Positions 43,449-55,487 of a stretch of DNA of 64,000 bases are shown here, piece by piece. Under the pieces are notes generated by a model. It saw nothing but the letters and a program-made list of their open reading frames with translations, was not told where the DNA came from and made no database searches. Location: assembly GCA_034659015.1 (NCBI GenBank), contig JAYEGL010000011.1, positions 1 through 64,000 of the forward strand, read 5' to 3'. A program made the translations under genes and the position numbers. Source of the DNA: Maricaulis sp034659015 (lineage in GTDB: Bacteria; Pseudomonadota; Alphaproteobacteria; Caulobacterales; Maricaulaceae). Each line of letters opens with the position of its first letter. Position 1 is the stretch's first letter.

Positions 43449-43877
43449 ATGCTTGTCGAGGCGATATTGAAAACCAAGGGACGGGAGGTCGTCACCATTG
43501 CGGAGACGGCGAAGCTGGACGAGGCGGCCCATCTGCTCGATGCCAATGCGATCGGCGCCCTCGTCGTGACCGATACGCGGCGGCAGCCGGTCGCCGTGCT
43601 GTCCGAGCGCGATATCGTGCGCGAAATGGCCTTGCACGGGGCGGCCGCACTGACCCGCCCGGTCTCCCAGGCGATGACGCCGGCCTTCGTGACGGCCCGT
43701 CCCGATGCGACCCTGAACGAGCTCATGGTGCTGATGACCGACAGGCGCGTGCGTCACGTCCCGGTGATGGACGGCGACACCATGCTGGGGATCGTGTCGA
43801 TCGGCGACATCGTGAAGTCGAAGATCGCCGACATGGAGGCGGAGGCGGCCGCGCTGCAGGCTTATATCTCGTCGTGA
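43449..43877 (+). CDS. Two-CBS-domain protein
   Basis: 142 residues, no other domain. CBS 1 (residues 10-65: VVTIAETAKLDEAAHLLDANAIGALVVTD, VAVLSERDIVR) and CBS 2 (80-135: TARPDATLNELMVLMTDRRVRHVPVMDG, LGIVSIGDIVK) are both well preserved. Such stand-alone pairs bind AMP, ATP or S-adenosylmethionine and act as energy sensors; the alphaproteobacterial ones are of unknown partner. GGAGGGC lies upstream of ATG 43449. Confidence 0.9.
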   Translation: MLVEAILKTKGREVVTIAETAKLDEAAHLLDANAIGALVVTDTRRQPVAVLSERDIVREMALHGAAALTRPVSQAMTPAFVTARPDATLNELMVLMTDRRVRHVPVMDGDTMLGIVSIGDIVKSKIADMEAEAAALQAYISS

Positions 43878-44179
43878 CAGCCCGAAGTGCATGTGTGGAA
43901 TGCCCTGCGGACACAGGCGCTTGCGGGCGCCGCTGTCACAAAACTGCAGGAAAGTCGGCAGCAGGGGGTTGCGTCCTGCGCGGCGTCCTGTAGAACCCCG
44001 CTCACACCGGCGCTGCCGCAGCGGTTTTCCCCTTGCGGTCGAGCGTCGTTTCTATATCATGCGAGGTCTTGTCGTCTTTCAGGGTAAGGCCGGTGCTTCA
44101 AAGCGATGCGCCGGGCAGTCAGTTTTTCGCCGGTTTTCGGACCAGCAAATACGAACTGCGCATCCCTGATATTTGTCGA
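43878..44179. other. Non-coding stretch upstream of the rRNA promoters
   Basis: About 300 bases with no supported gene. It carries some GC-rich dyads (for example GGCGCTTGCGGGCGCC near 43917) and a GTTTTTCGCCGG stretch, but no terminator with a T-run and no promoter as good as those that follow. It may hold activator sites for the rRNA operon. Confidence 0.4.
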
Positions 44180-44207
44180 TTGACTTCACATCGGGGTGGT
44201 TTAAAAG
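44180..44207 (+). promoter_or_regulatory. rrn promoter P1
   Basis: TTGACT (44180-44185) as -35 and the AT-rich TTTAAAA (44200-44206) as -10 region, taking TAAAAG at 44202 with a 16-base spacer. It is followed by a CCGCCCC/GGGGCGG hairpin. Confidence 0.6.
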
Positions 44208-44373
44208 CCGCCCCTCCTCGCCGGGGCGGCCCAGACGATCGGGTCAAGACGGGGAGGGGAAGCCAGGCGGCTTCCGGTGTTTCATAGGCGCTTTATGACG
44301 GTCCGCGCCAAGGGGTTTTTCGAAAGAGAAATCAACTGGATGGGCCGCGCTGCAGAAACTTCGGAAAAGCCGG

Positions 44374-44401
44374 TTGACTTCAAAACGGGGTGGTTTAAAA
44401 G
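44374..44401 (+). promoter_or_regulatory. rrn promoter P2
   Basis: TTGACT at 44374-44379 with TTTAAAA at 44394-44400, the same arrangement as P1 but with a slightly imperfect following hairpin. Confidence 0.6.
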
Positions 44402-44567
44402 CCGCCCTCCTCGCCGGGACGGCCCAGACGATCGGGCCCGAAGCGGAGAGGGGAAGCCAGGCGGCTTTCGGTGTTTCATAGGCGCTTTATAACGGTCCGC
44501 GCCAAGGGGTTTTTCGAAAGAGAAATCAACTGGATGGGCCGCGCTGCAGAAACTCTGAAAAAGCCGG

Positions 44568-44595
44568 TTGACTTCAAAGCGGGGTGGTTTAAAAG
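44568..44595 (+). promoter_or_regulatory. rrn promoter P3
   Basis: TTGACT at 44568-44573 and TTTAAAA at 44588-44594; almost identical to P2. Confidence 0.6.
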
Positions 44596-44758
44596 CCGCC
44601 CTCCTCGCCGGGACGGCCCAGACGATCGGGTTCGAAGCGGAGAGGGAGGCCAGCCGGCCTCGGAGTTCTTCATAGGTGCCCTGGACACGCACCGGCGATG
44701 TTTTCCTCGCGAAAACAACCCGGGTCCGACGCGCTGCAGAAAGCTCTGAAAATACCGG

Positions 44759-44787
44759 TTGACTTGAAATTCGGGCGGCACTAAACA
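44759..44787 (+). promoter_or_regulatory. rrn promoter P4 (proximal)
   Basis: TTGACT at 44759-44764 and TAAACA at 44782-44787 with a 17-base spacer. The most diverged of the four and nearest to 16S; the leader to 45059 starts here. Confidence 0.6.
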
Positions 44788-44860
44788 CCGCCCTCCTCGC
44801 CGCGGCGGCTCATCGGAGCCAAGGCGGTTCGAACCAGGCGGCGGAAGTTGTTTCGGTTCG

Positions 44861-44871
44861 GCTCTTTGACA
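44861..44871 (+). promoter_or_regulatory. rRNA antitermination boxA
   Basis: GCTCTTTGACA, one base from the bacterial boxA consensus TGCTCTTTAACA, in the leader about 190 bases upstream of 16S. It recruits NusB/NusE for antitermination. Confidence 0.7.
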
Positions 44872-45059
44872 TCGTTGATTTGGAAAGAGAAACGCAGGCG
44901 GCGGTGTTCTGCGGTGGGTCAGACCACCACTCGATACCGAACGCTGAAGCGTTTTTCTTACGACGATTTTGGTCCGTCTGAATCAGTCCTGAACTGATTT
45001 GGTCGGAACCACAATCCCGTTAGAACTTTGAACAATGCCAAGCGTAAGGATCAAAACTC

Positions 45060-46804
<1,745 letters not shown>

Positions 46805-46847
46805 TTCCTCCGTTTCGGATATACGACCCTGGCACCTGGCTTAATAC

Positions 46848-46923
46848 GGGGCCTTAGCTCAGCTGGGAGAGCGCCTGATTTGCATTCAGGAGGTCAGGAG
46901 TTCGATCCTCCTAGGCTCCACCA
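46848..46923 (+). tRNA. tRNA-Ala (anticodon UGC)
   Basis: GGGGCCT (46848) pairs with AGGCTCC (46913-46919, one G-U), then A and CCA. The anticodon loop TTTGCAT gives TGC. Second spacer tRNA. Confidence 0.97.
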
Positions 46924-47010
46924 GCCGCTCGCGAATGCGAGCTTCGGCTGGCAAGCCCGGGAGTGCCTCGAGCGCAGGCTGCCCGCCGAAGCCCCTTGGG
47001 GCGAAGGCGA
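46924..47010 (+). repeat. tRNA-trailing repeat, copy 2
   Basis: Begins directly after the CCA of tRNA-Ala with the same block order as the copy after tRNA-Leu at 519: GCTCGC...GCGAGC hairpin, GAGCTTCGGC, GGCAAGCC, and GCCGAAGCCCCTTGG. It is transcribed within the rRNA precursor. The remainder of the spacer to 47251 has no gene; GAGCATCAA at 47237 is the 5' arm of the 23S processing stem. Confidence 0.5.
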
Positions 47011-47251
47011 ACGGGTTGAGAGACGCGGTTGAAAGAACAAGTTTCACGCTTCGCGGAAGCGATGGCGTGGATGTTTGATATTGTTGTGGAGGGTGCAGCC
47101 GTCTCAGGTTGCACTGAAGAGACATCCTGACCGAGGTTCATGCGTCGGGTCTTGTCGCGATCGCCGATTTGCCGCTTGGGTTTGCACGACCCAGGCATCA
47201 GCAGTCGGAAAGAGCGGCGGGGCGTTCACCGCGCATGAGCATCAATTTCAA

Positions 47252-50040
<2,789 letters not shown>

Positions 50041-50134
50041 TTTGATGCTCATGCCCGGCGATCGCTTCGTCGGACAAAGCAAGCAACACCTCAAAATACA
50101 TCAGACATGTCTCTTCTTTTGGATCTAACGCGCT

Positions 50135-50252
50135 GACCGGGTGGTTATTGCAGGGGGACCGCACCCGTTCCCATCCCGAACACGGCCGTTAAGACCCCTA
50201 GCGCCGATGGTACTGCGTCTTAAGGCGTGGGAGAGTAGGTCGCTGCCCGGTC
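50135..50252 (+). rRNA. rrf: 5S ribosomal RNA
   Basis: GACCGGGTGG (50135) pairs with CTGCCCGGTC (50243-50252). Loop sequences CACCCGTTCCCATCCCGAAC and GGGAGAGTAGGTCG are the universal 5S motifs; 118 bases. Confidence 0.95.
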
Positions 50253-50290
50253 TGCCCGTTAGATCCCCCTCCATGACAATTCACGAAACA

Positions 50291-50316
50291 ACCGTCGCTC
50301 ACGCGGCGGTTTTTTT
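50291..50316 (+). terminator. rRNA operon terminator
   Basis: ACCGTCGC (50291-50298) and GCGGCGGT (50303-50310) form an 8-bp stem with loop TCAC and a run of seven Ts. It stops the rRNA transcript before the initiator tRNA, which has its own promoter. Confidence 0.9.
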
Positions 50317-50383
50317 GTGTCCGGATTCCGGAATCCCGGCGCCCGTGCGGGACGACAGACCGGGCGATGGTCTGGACGCCGTC

Positions 50384-51628
50384 TCAGGCGCGTTCGCGCA
50401 GCCACAGGCTCGCCAGCACTTTCATGCCCGACGTCACCGGCTCGCCGGCATGCAGTGTGCGCTTGTCGCCCTGGCCGGACGCGTCGACATTGGCAAAGCT
50501 CAGCGCATCCCCGCGCCGCCCCGTCCAGGCGATGTCGAGGCGCGGAAAGCGCGTCGCACCGCCCGCATGCTCGTCATTGAGCTTTACCAGGCTCGTCGCA
50601 ATGCGCTGGCCGCGCCGGGCCAGATCGGCGCTGGCCCGGCCGCCATCCTCCGTCATGAAATCGAAATGGGCGCGATATTCCTCGCCCGGGCGGTAGACCA
50701 GCAGCGAGAGCGGTTCGCCCTGGGCGAAACCGGCGCCGGCCAGCTGCGCCATGCGCAGCTTGATGGCCCACAGCACCAGATCCATGGCGCTGTCGGGCAG
50801 GGCGGCGGTCAGGGAGGTGCGGTAGGGATCCGGCCGGGACTCCCCCGTCTCCGGATCGAAGATCCGCGCCGGCTGGAGAAAGGGCACGCCGCCGGCGGCG
50901 AGATAGTCGCACACGGCGGCCGGCAGGACACCGTCATGGCGTGCCACGCGGGGCGTCTCGCTCAGCATCCGGCCATCGCCGATGTGCGCGTCGCACAAGG
51001 CCTCCGCCAGCGCCTCCGGCCGGGTGGCCGCCTCGTCCGGCGCGCCTGCGGGCTCCGCATCGGGAAGCCCGGCCACAGCCTGCATCAGCATTCCGGCCAG
51101 CGGGTGGCCGGCCCGGGCGAGGGCCGGGCCATGCTGCCGGGCGACGGGGGCAACCGCGCCGCGCTCGGCACCGAGCCGCAGAAGGGCGGCGATCGCATGT
51201 CCGCCACCCCGGCCCGCCGCCGTTTCAAGCCTGTATCGCGCCGCATGGTCGTCGCCGGCCATCAGGGCCAGCAGGCCGAGCTCGGTCAGCGCGGCCGTGT
51301 CCCCGCCGCTCGCGGCATCGGCTGCGCGCAGGGCGAGGGCGGCGTCCGGATCGGCCTTGCAGCCGCGTCCTGCGGCCGTCAGGAAGGCCAGGTGCCGGTT
51401 ACGCACCGGACCCGCCGGAAACGCCAGAACCGTCTCAAGGATGCGCTCTTCGGCATCCCCCGGGGCCCCGTCCTGGCCGGACAGCTGCAGCAACGCCTCC
51501 AGCGCCGCGCCGTCACCGGCGCGCGCGGCTGCGTCCAGCCGGTCGAGTGCGGCGCCGGTCTCGCCGCGGCGCCAGGCGTCCAACGCGATCGCGACCGCGT
51601 CGCCGTCGGGGGAGGCAGGAGTGCTCAT
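50384..51628 (-). CDS. 2-oxoglutarate/Fe(II) oxygenase (prolyl-4-hydroxylase-like) with Sel1/TPR-like N-terminal helices
   Basis: 414 residues. The N-terminal 170 residues are Ala-rich helical repeats (RGETGAALDRLDAAARAGDGAALEALLQL) like TPR/Sel1. The C-terminal P4Hc domain has the iron ligands: HFD in EYRAHFDFMTEDGG and His in DKRTLHAGEPV, followed by a basic MKVLASLWLRE for 2-oxoglutarate. It hydroxylates an unknown side chain, possibly proline, in the cytoplasm (no signal peptide). It separates 5S from the initiator tRNA, which in most relatives are adjacent. ATG 51628 begins the protein. Confidence 0.85.
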   Translation of the reverse strand: MSTPASPDGDAVAIALDAWRRGETGAALDRLDAAARAGDGAALEALLQLSGQDGAPGDAEERILETVLAFPAGPVRNRHLAFLTAAGRGCKADPDAALALRAADAASGGDTAALTELGLLALMAGDDHAARYRLETAAGRGGGHAIAALLRLGAERGAVAPVARQHGPALARAGHPLAGMLMQAVAGLPDAEPAGAPDEAATRPEALAEALCDAHIGDGRMLSETPRVARHDGVLPAAVCDYLAAGGVPFLQPARIFDPETGESRPDPYRTSLTAALPDSAMDLVLWAIKLRMAQLAGAGFAQGEPLSLLVYRPGEEYRAHFDFMTEDGGRASADLARRGQRIATSLVKLNDEHAGGATRFPRLDIAWTGRRGDALSFANVDASGQGDKRTLHAGEPVTSGMKVLASLWLRERA

Positions 51629-51680
51629 GTCCGCGATCTTAGGCCATGTCGCAGCGCACAGGTAAAGCGCAGCTGGCTGG

Positions 51681-51709
51681 TTGACGACACATCGCTGTCA
51701 TCCTACATA
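51681..51709 (+). promoter_or_regulatory. Promoter of the initiator tRNA gene
   Basis: TTGACG (51681-51686) and TACATA (51704-51709) with a 17-base spacer; the tRNA begins 41 bases after the -10. This explains expression of the tRNA apart from the rRNA operon. Confidence 0.7.
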
Positions 51710-51750
51710 CGCGCCTCCCTAGGGCGCTCCGGCGGCCGGGACATCCCTGA

Positions 51751-51827
<77 letters not shown>

Positions 51828-51834
51828 AAAAGAG

Positions 51835-51866
51835 CCCTGAAACTCTTGAGGTTTCAGGGTTTTTTT
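51835..51866 (+). terminator. Terminator after the initiator tRNA
   Basis: CCCTGAAAC (51835-51843) and GTTTCAGGG (51851-51859) form a 9-bp stem, followed by seven Ts. It begins inside the left direct repeat, so its loop side was brought by the island. Confidence 0.85.
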
Positions 51867-51893
51867 ATTTTCAAAATATCGAAAGCCAATGGC

Positions 51894-52067
51894 TTAGCTC
51901 TTTATCTGGATGCAGATGTTCTTGCGCTTGGCGCGCCAAATTGCCCTGTCATTAGCCATGTGTGCCCGTTCGACGAATATTCGCGCGTCTTCGCGAGCAG
52001 CGGTCCCAGCGATGCGGTAGAAGAATTCCGGGATTTCGGGGACAGGGTGATGAGCGCAATCGGACAT
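51894..52067 (-). CDS. 57-residue basic small protein in the tRNA island, function unknown
   Basis: ATG at 52067, stop TAA at 51896-51894. The sequence starts MSDCAHHPVPEIPEFFYRIA and continues to a basic tail (RAIWRAKRKNICIQIKS). GAGG stands 8-11 bases before the ATG (GAAGAGGAAACCC), a good ribosome-binding site. It follows the PIN-like nuclease gene on the same strand after a 70-base gap, and composition agrees with that gene. It may be a partner or antitoxin; that is a guess from position. Its short length means it could also be chance. Confidence 0.45.
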   Translation of the reverse strand: MSDCAHHPVPEIPEFFYRIAGTAAREDARIFVERAHMANDRAIWRAKRKNICIQIKS

Positions 52068-52137
52068 GGGTTTCCTCTTCGGCGTGAGCGCTCAACGGAA
52101 GAGGGATTCGATCGTATATCTCAGAGTCGCCCGGTGA

Positions 52138-53358
52138 CTAATTCACGCCATAGATCGATTTCGCTAGCGCACGAACCTCTTTGGTCGCGCTTGCTGACAG
52201 AGAGTCCAAGTACTCAATGAAATCTTCGCCCGATGCTGTTGAGAATATCCGACCGGTGATCGGTAGGTCGGACTTAAGGGGGTCTTCTTTCAGCAAGGTG
52301 GCGCATTCCCGATCTAGGAACATAGCGTCTACGTAGGGGCCGTACGTTGAAATGGCTTCGAAGTCGTTGAGGGTTCCTCGAGAAGGGAGCCGTTTCTGTC
52401 CGTTCGCGTATCGACGCGCCAACGCAGCGTAGAGGTAAGCACCGATACGGTGGTGAGGTATGTGTTCGAGGCCGTCCCATCGTAAGAATTCAACGAACTG
52501 TTGGCGGTCATCTGCATGCACCTCGACGCGGTCAACCCTGAATGCCGCCATGAGCTGACGCATTAGAATGTTCACTGGGTGAAGCGCGTTGGATGAGGTT
52601 TTCTCCACATCGCCTGCCAGAATCGCTTGGGTTAGCTCCTCGTTCAAATCCACGTAAATCTGACTTAGCGTTTCGCCCCAGCCTTTGAGTTCATTATCGA
52701 GTTGTTGTTCGAAGCTCGGCTTCTCCGCAATCCACCTTCGTGCGAGCGCTGTCAGCTCGTCGGATCCGCTTTCTCGTGAGCGTCGAATTCCATCCGCAAA
52801 AACAGAGAAGTCCATATTGGTTGTGATGTGCAGATCGGGAAGCCACACATTCCGGTCGCCCTCTAGGACGTCATCAACATTGAACGCGATCGACGGGATC
52901 GATCTAGTTTCTTGGAAGGCCTCGGCAAAGGCAGCAAGTTGCATCCCGTTGACATATGAAGTGTCTTTGAAAGACGCGTCGCCGCCAATCATTTCGCATG
53001 CCTGTCGGAGTTCCAACGAGCGATTGAAGACCGTCGTCTCCTGAGAGTGAATGTCCGAAGTGGGGCAGACAATCTGGTGCAGCAAAACCGCGCGCTTCAC
53101 TGCGATATTAATTCGCTCCCACAATTCGCCACTGGGTGCTGATGGATTCCGCGTGCCGGATCTGACTTTGAAAATTTCGCTGAAGGCAAGCTGGTCGAGA
53201 TAAACTACCTTCTTATTCAGCTCTGGAAGCGGCTCGGCTTCGCTATGGCGACACTTCGTGCAACGTCGAGTGAGGGCGTTGCTTCCGACCGACAACAGCC
53301 CGAAAGAACCGGTTTCCTGGCAGAGTGGACAGTTCTTGAATGGGGCACGTTCGAACAC
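52138..53358 (-). CDS. Zinc-ribbon / PIN-like nuclease of the tRNA island
   Basis: 406 residues from GTG 53358 with AGGA 8 bases upstream. An N-terminal zinc ribbon has Cys10, Cys13, Cys33, Cys36 (CPLC and CTKC). From residue 50 comes a PIN-like domain: VVYLDQLAFSEI with Asp55, an acidic residue near 107, and the C-terminal motif NDFEAISTYGPYVDAMFLD with Asp332, Asp344 and Asp349. The middle 200 residues are helical. PIN domains are metal-dependent ribonucleases of toxins such as VapC and of defence systems. The arrangement of a lone large PIN protein inside a tRNA-borne island suggests phage defence or a toxin, as inference. No family name could be assigned. Confidence 0.75.
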   Translation of the reverse strand: MFERAPFKNCPLCQETGSFGLLSVGSNALTRRCTKCRHSEAEPLPELNKKVVYLDQLAFSEIFKVRSGTRNPSAPSGELWERINIAVKRAVLLHQIVCPTSDIHSQETTVFNRSLELRQACEMIGGDASFKDTSYVNGMQLAAFAEAFQETRSIPSIAFNVDDVLEGDRNVWLPDLHITTNMDFSVFADGIRRSRESGSDELTALARRWIAEKPSFEQQLDNELKGWGETLSQIYVDLNEELTQAILAGDVEKTSSNALHPVNILMRQLMAAFRVDRVEVHADDRQQFVEFLRWDGLEHIPHHRIGAYLYAALARRYANGQKRLPSRGTLNDFEAISTYGPYVDAMFLDRECATLLKEDPLKSDLPITGRIFSTASGEDFIEYLDSLSASATKEVRALAKSIYGVN

Positions 53359-53485
53359 GCCGATTCCTATAGCACGGAATCACTTTTCTAGGCCCCTCAA
53401 AGCAAGGCGTCAGCCTGATCCGCGATACCCTGCAGAACGAATCCGAAACTCATACGTCATTGGAGCAGGTTGGCGACCGGTGCTC

Positions 53486-53508
53486 ACCCCCGCACCCAAA
53501 AAGAGCCC
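53486..53508 (+). repeat. Island direct repeat, right (att-like)
   Basis: Identical to 51815-51837 and preceded by unrelated sequence (ACCGGTGCTC in place of the tRNA T-arm), so the tRNA gene is complete only on the left. Confidence 0.85.
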
Positions 53509-53537
53509 GCCAGGTCAGCGACTTGGCGGGTTTTTTT
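53506..53537. terminator. Bidirectional terminator at the right end of the island
   Basis: CCCGCCAGGT (53506-53515) pairs with ACTTGGCGGG (53521-53530, one G-T), followed by seven Ts; on the minus strand it reads into CTCTTTTT and can end the TetR gene transcript. It was probably the original terminator of the initiator tRNA before the island entered. Confidence 0.8.
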
Positions 53538-53541
53538 GTGC

Positions 53542-54138
53542 CTACAGCTCCGACAGGCTCAGCCTCACCTGCTCGCGGATCCGGGCGTGGAGCCGGCGCC
53601 GTGTGTCGGCGTCTTCGGCGAGGTCGCCCCACATCGTCTTGTTCATGATGTGGCCGACGATGAGAGCGCCGAGCAGGCGGGCGCGGATTTCCGCATGCCC
53701 GCCCTCCAGCATGGCCGTGACCGGCCTGTCGCAGCGCTCGAAAATGGTCGCGCGCACCATGTGCGAGGCGGTCGTCGAGGCGATCGAGTTGAGCATGATG
53801 AGGAAGTCCTCGACCGTGGTCTCGTCGTCCGGCTCGTCCAGGATCATGTCGGCCACGCGCTCGGCCAGCGTGTCGATATCGCCGACGAAGAGGGCGTTGA
53901 TGCGCGCGATCTTCTCCGGCCGGCTCAGCACCGCGGCGAAGAGATCCTCCTTGGATCCGAAATAGCGCGAGATCAGCGCCGGATCGACGCCGGCATCGGC
54001 CGCGATCTCGCGCAGTCCGACCGTGTCATAGCTGCCGCGGGCGAAACGGCCGCGCGCGGCGGCCAGAATGGCGGCCTTCGTGGCTTCGGCGTTGCGCGGG
54101 CGGGGCGGGTAAATAGCGACCATGCGAATTTTTCTCAT
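53542..54138 (-). CDS. TetR-family regulator of the RND operon
   Basis: 198 residues from ATG 54138 (ATG 54123 also possible). The N-terminal helix-turn-helix (KAAILAAARGRFARGSYDTVGLREIAADAGVDPALISRYFGSKEDLF) is standard; the C-terminal part is of the PsrA/YcdC-like type (TTASHMVRATIFERCDRPVTAMLEGG). Divergent from an AcrAB-like operon with 123 bases between, so it very probably represses the pump and itself. Confidence 0.9.
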   Translation of the reverse strand: MRKIRMVAIYPPRPRNAEATKAAILAAARGRFARGSYDTVGLREIAADAGVDPALISRYFGSKEDLFAAVLSRPEKIARINALFVGDIDTLAERVADMILDEPDDETTVEDFLIMLNSIASTTASHMVRATIFERCDRPVTAMLEGGHAEIRARLLGALIVGHIMNKTMWGDLAEDADTRRRLHARIREQVRLSLSEL

Positions 54139-54160
54139 CTCGCCGGGTTGTCATCACCTG

Positions 54161-54190
54161 TTGACTTACTACATTCCGGCCTGATTTTAC
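54161..54190 (+). promoter_or_regulatory. Promoter of the RND efflux operon
   Basis: TTGACT (54161-54166) and TTTTAC (54185-54190), 18-base spacer. The AT-rich segment in the middle of a GC-rich divergent region is where TetR proteins usually bind. Confidence 0.6.
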
Positions 54191-54261
54191 ACCTCAGGGA
54201 CGCGGCGATGCCGGCAGGGCGGCGTCAAACGCGTCCGTTTTCGTTTGCAGGATCGATCTCC

Positions 54262-55452
54262 ATGGCGCGCCATTCTCCTATCACGGCCGGTCTCCTTCTT
54301 CTGTCGGCGCTCGCGCTTGCCGCCTGCGGCGGCGGGGAGCAGCAGGGCGGCATGCCCACGCCCCAGGTCCAGGTGGCCACGCCGCTGGTCGAGCGCGTCG
54401 CGGACTGGGACGAGTTCACCGGCCGTTTCGTTTCGCCCGAACACGTCGATGTCCGCGCCCGGGTGAGCGGCTATCTGGACGCCGTCCACTTTGAAGATGG
54501 GGCCGAGGTGGAGGCGGGACAACTCCTCTTCACCATCGACCCGCGCCCCTTCGAGGCCGAACGCGCCGCCGCAGCGGGCCGGCTGACCCAGGCCCGGGCC
54601 CAGCTCTCGCAGGCCCGCACGGACCTTCGGCGCGCCGAGCGCCTGATCGAATCGCGCACGATTTCCGACGAGGCGGTGGAACAGCGCCGCACGGCCGTCT
54701 CGACGGCCGAGGCGGCTGTGGCATCGGCCCGCGCCGAGGTCGAGACCCAGCAGCTGAACCTGGAATTCACCGAGGTCACCGCGCCGATTTCCGGCCATGC
54801 CTCCGAGCGCCAGGTCGATCCCGGCAATCTGGTCTCCGGCGGCAATTCCGCCGGCGACGTGCTCACCACCATCGTCAGCTCCGATCCGATCTATTTCGAG
54901 TTCGACGCCTCCGAAGCCGTCTATCTTCGCTATCGCCGCCAGGACGGCGCCGGGGAGGGCGCGCCCGTCGAGGTGCGCCTCCAGGACGAAGTGAATTTCG
55001 AGCGCCCCGGCGAGATCGTCTTTGCCGACAATGCGATCAATCCCAATACCGGCACGATCCGCATGCGGGCCCGCGTGGCCAATCCGGACGGCCTGATCCG
55101 GCCGGGCATGCTGGGCACGGCCCGCGTGCGCGGCAGCGCGCCCTACGAGGCCATGCTGCTGCCGCAGACCGCGATCCTGTCCGATGGCGCCCGCCGCATC
55201 GTCTATGTCGTCAACGACGAGAATGTGGTGGAGGCGCGGACCATCGTGCAGGGCCCGCTCAGCGGCAGTCTGCGCGTCGTCCGCGACGGCCTGTCGGCCA
55301 ATGACCGGGTCGTTGTGAACGGTCTCCTGCGGGCCCGTCCGGGCGCCCGGGTCGATCCCCAGCCGGTCGAGATCGGCCGCGCCGACCGTAGCGACGGTGC
55401 AGCCGCCCTCATCGAATCCCAGCCGGCCACGAGCGCCCAGCCCGTCGACTGA
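54262..55452 (+). CDS. RND efflux adaptor lipoprotein (AcrA-like)
   Basis: 396 residues from ATG 54262. Lipoprotein signal with lipobox LALAAC, then the AcrA order: first lipoyl half (DVRARVSGYLDAVHFEDGAEVEAGQLLFTIDPRPFEAE), coiled-coil hairpin (residues 100-170), second lipoyl half (VTAPISGHASERQVDPGNLVSGG), beta-barrel and membrane-proximal domain. It joins the AcrB-like pump to an outer-membrane channel. The gene for that channel is not here. Ends 35 bases before the pump gene. Confidence 0.93.
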   Translation: MARHSPITAGLLLLSALALAACGGGEQQGGMPTPQVQVATPLVERVADWDEFTGRFVSPEHVDVRARVSGYLDAVHFEDGAEVEAGQLLFTIDPRPFEAERAAAAGRLTQARAQLSQARTDLRRAERLIESRTISDEAVEQRRTAVSTAEAAVASARAEVETQQLNLEFTEVTAPISGHASERQVDPGNLVSGGNSAGDVLTTIVSSDPIYFEFDASEAVYLRYRRQDGAGEGAPVEVRLQDEVNFERPGEIVFADNAINPNTGTIRMRARVANPDGLIRPGMLGTARVRGSAPYEAMLLPQTAILSDGARRIVYVVNDENVVEARTIVQGPLSGSLRVVRDGLSANDRVVVNGLLRARPGARVDPQPVEIGRADRSDGAAALIESQPATSAQPVD

Positions 55453-55487
55453 TCCCTTTCACAGCCGCGCGCCAGAAAGTCTGCCTC

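Larger units (their letters stand above)
44180..44787 (+). repeat. Tandem promoter repeats of the rRNA operon (period about 194 bp)
   Basis: Three nearly identical units in a row, each starting at TTGACTTCAAA or a close variant. They run 44180, 44374 and 44568, followed by a more diverged fourth start at 44759 (intervals 194, 194, 191). Units share GTGGTTTAAAAGCCGCC, a following hairpin CCGCCC-TCCTCGCCGG-GACGG, GGTCCGCGCCAAGGGGTTTTTCGAAAG, and GGATGGGCCGCGCTGCAGAAACT. Short open frames across them are a by-product of the repetition. Confidence 0.8.

Noticed and set aside
44180..44787. CRISPR-like array
   Set aside because: Period is about 194 bp with whole-unit identity and no alternating spacer pattern; each unit contains a promoter.
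44277..44788. Repeated 70-170-residue frames over the rRNA promoter repeats
   Set aside because: Near-identical peptides simply mirror the 194-bp DNA repeats; no ribosome-binding sites and no protein-like composition.
51846..52220. Plus-strand open frame opposite the small island ORF
   Set aside because: It begins inside the tRNA terminator, lacks a ribosome-binding site, and overlaps the 3' end of the PIN-like gene.
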